NCBI GenBank assembly: GCA_922989275.2
Contig: OV277857.1
Location: forward strand, 46,167,083 to 46,231,082
Source of the DNA: Gari tellinella
Taxonomy: Eukaryota; Mollusca; Bivalvia; Cardiida; Psammobiidae
Reading direction: 5' to 3'
Length of the DNA stretch: 64,000 nucleotides
Shown: in pieces, positions 62,692 to 64,000 of the stretch
Layout: every line of letters begins with the position of its first letter
Numbering within the stretch: position 1 is the stretch's first letter
The notes under the pieces: generated by a model
What the model was told of the DNA's origin: nothing
The model's input: the letters and a program-made list of their open reading frames with translations, nothing else
Database searches by the model: none
Made by a program: the position numbers and the translations under genes

Positions 62692-63535
62692 CTCTGTCTA
62701 TGTCTGTATGTTTGTCTTCATGTCTGTGTCTCTATATGTCTCTCTCACTTTGTTGTGCCTCTGGTTCGATGTCCCTCTGTCTCTCTATGTGTTTCTCTGT
62801 CTCTCTCTGTCTGCCTGAATGTCTGTCAATGTCTGTCTCTCTCTGAGTGTCTCTCTATTTCTGTCTCTTTATTTCTGTGTCTCTATTTGTCTCTGTCTAT
62901 GAATCTCTCTCTCGCCACCTCTTTCTCTGTCGCTCTGTGTGTGTCTTACTCTCTGTTTCTCTCTCTGTGTCTGTCTCTCTGTTTGTTTCTGTCTGTGTGT
63001 CTCTCTCTGTCTCTCTCTGTTGTCTCTCTGTCTTTCTTTGACTATCACCTTGACTCTGTCTGTCTCTGTCTCTGTCTCTCTATGTGTTTCTCTTATCTCT
63101 GTCTCTCTGCGTCTGCCTCTCTGTATTTCTCTAGCGCTGCCTGTCTGTCATTATGTCTCTCTTTCTCTCTTTGTGTGTCTGCATGTATGTTTGTTTCTCT
63201 CTGTGTCTTTCTCTGTCTCTTTATCTTTGTTTCTCCCTCTTTCTCTGTATTTCTGTTTCTGTATCTCTGTTTCTCTCTTTGTCTGTCTCTGACTGTCGCT
63301 CTATCTCCCTCTGTCTCTGTGTTTGTGTCTCTCTCTCCATTTTCCTATGTCTTTCTATCTTCTTTTTTCTCTCTCTTTGTCTGTCCCTGTCTCTCTCTCT
63401 CTCTCTCTCTCTGTCTTGTCTGTTTATGTCTGTTTGTCTGTGTGTATATCCCCCTCTCTCTCTATCTCTCTTTTCTTTCTCCATCTCTTTGTCTGTATGT
63501 ATGAATGTCTGTATGTCTGCCTCTCTATCTATCTC

Positions 63536-63569
<34 letters not shown>

Positions 63570-63578
63570 CATATATCC

Positions 63579-63614
<36 letters not shown>

Positions 63615-64000
63615 CTGTCTCTCTCTGTCTCTGTCTTTGTCTATCGCTGTCTGGCTCTGTCTATGTCCCTGCCTCTTGTTGTCTATGTCTCTGTCTCTCT
63701 CTATCTCACTCTCACTTTGTATGTCTCTGTCTATGTCTCTATCTATATTTGTCTTTGTCTCTCTCTGTCTCTGTCTCTGTCTCTTTCTGTCTATTTCTGT
63801 CTGTCTCTGTCTGTCTCTGCCTCTGTCTCTGTCTGTCTGTCTGTCTGTTTTAATGACTCTCTGTATGTCTCTGTCTTTGTCTCTCTCTCTCTCTTTCTCT
63901 TCATGTCAGTCTCTCTCTGTCTCTCTTTCTGTGTCTCTCTGTGTGTCTCTCTCTGTGTCTCTGTCTGTCTGTCTGTATGTATGTCTGTCCGTCTGTCTGT
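62692..64000. repeat. TCTN pyrimidine-rich satellite, second copy (partial)
   Basis: Follows the word order of 56655 onward with small slippage differences, including a shorter (TCTA)n block at 63525-63613. Continues past the window end. Confidence 0.95.

Larger units (their letters stand above)
61314..64000. repeat. ~6.03-kb tandem duplication, unit 2 (cut by window end)
   Basis: Repeats 55278 onward: SINE body to 61376, 40-bp module, CT tract, MITE 61906-62111, tRNA-like 62238-62322, pyrimidine tract from 62692. Confidence 0.9.

Overview
The window looks like nuclear DNA of an animal, most probably a bivalve mollusc. It is AT-rich and intron-rich. It holds many short palindromic elements, tRNA-like SINEs, repeats ending in GACGGACGGACC-type tails, and a CR1/L2-type LINE whose ORF1 carries an esterase domain. 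No prokaryotic gene organisation is seen. The species assignment is inference from repeat style; no single diagnostic gene is present.

The main coding content outside transposons is a small gene on the minus strand that can only be found by reading splice sites. Copy 1 runs from about 23.96 kb down to 10.11 kb. Its first coding exon encodes a hydrophobic N-terminus followed by a basic stretch. Short internal exons follow, all phase 1 and all multiples of 3 bp, then a last exon ending in TAA. The exons join in frame into about 271 residues if every mini-exon is used. A second, diverged copy of the 3' part lies in the same orientation at 53.37-46.63 kb, inside a direct duplication of about 8-9.5 kb (roughly 7.54-15.43 kb against 44.0-53.55 kb). 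Splice sites and reading frame are kept in both copies, and the one coding length difference is 6 bp, which argues for a real gene pair.

The most unusual object is a 98-bp tandem array inside both gene copies. Each unit holds a possible 36-bp symmetric mini-exon (Ser/Thr-rich, consensus VSPVSTTSSALS) and a 62-bp intron with GT and AG ends. Copy 1 has 3 such units and copy 2 has 7, each next to a 108-bp exon whose 3' third is the same peptide. The array would let replication slippage change protein length in 12-residue steps.

Layout: 1-7.5 kb is non-coding, with a tRNA-like repeat, hairpins and one MITE. 7.5-15.4 kb is duplication copy 1 (exons 3-6, a 51-bp array, a 98-bp array). 15.4-24 kb holds exons 1-2 among tandemly duplicated dispersed repeats. 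24-32 kb is repeats only (two tRNA-like SINEs, a large foldback element, core-type SINEs, hairpins). 31.97-36.99 kb is a LINE with both ORFs intact, on the minus strand. 37-44 kb is MITEs and foldback elements. 44-53.5 kb is duplication copy 2, carrying two insertions absent from copy 1: a TA-flanked element with long inverted repeats and a TTAA-flanked element. 53.5-64 kb has no gene and contains a near-identical ~6-kb tandem duplication, most of it a TCTN-type pyrimidine tract.
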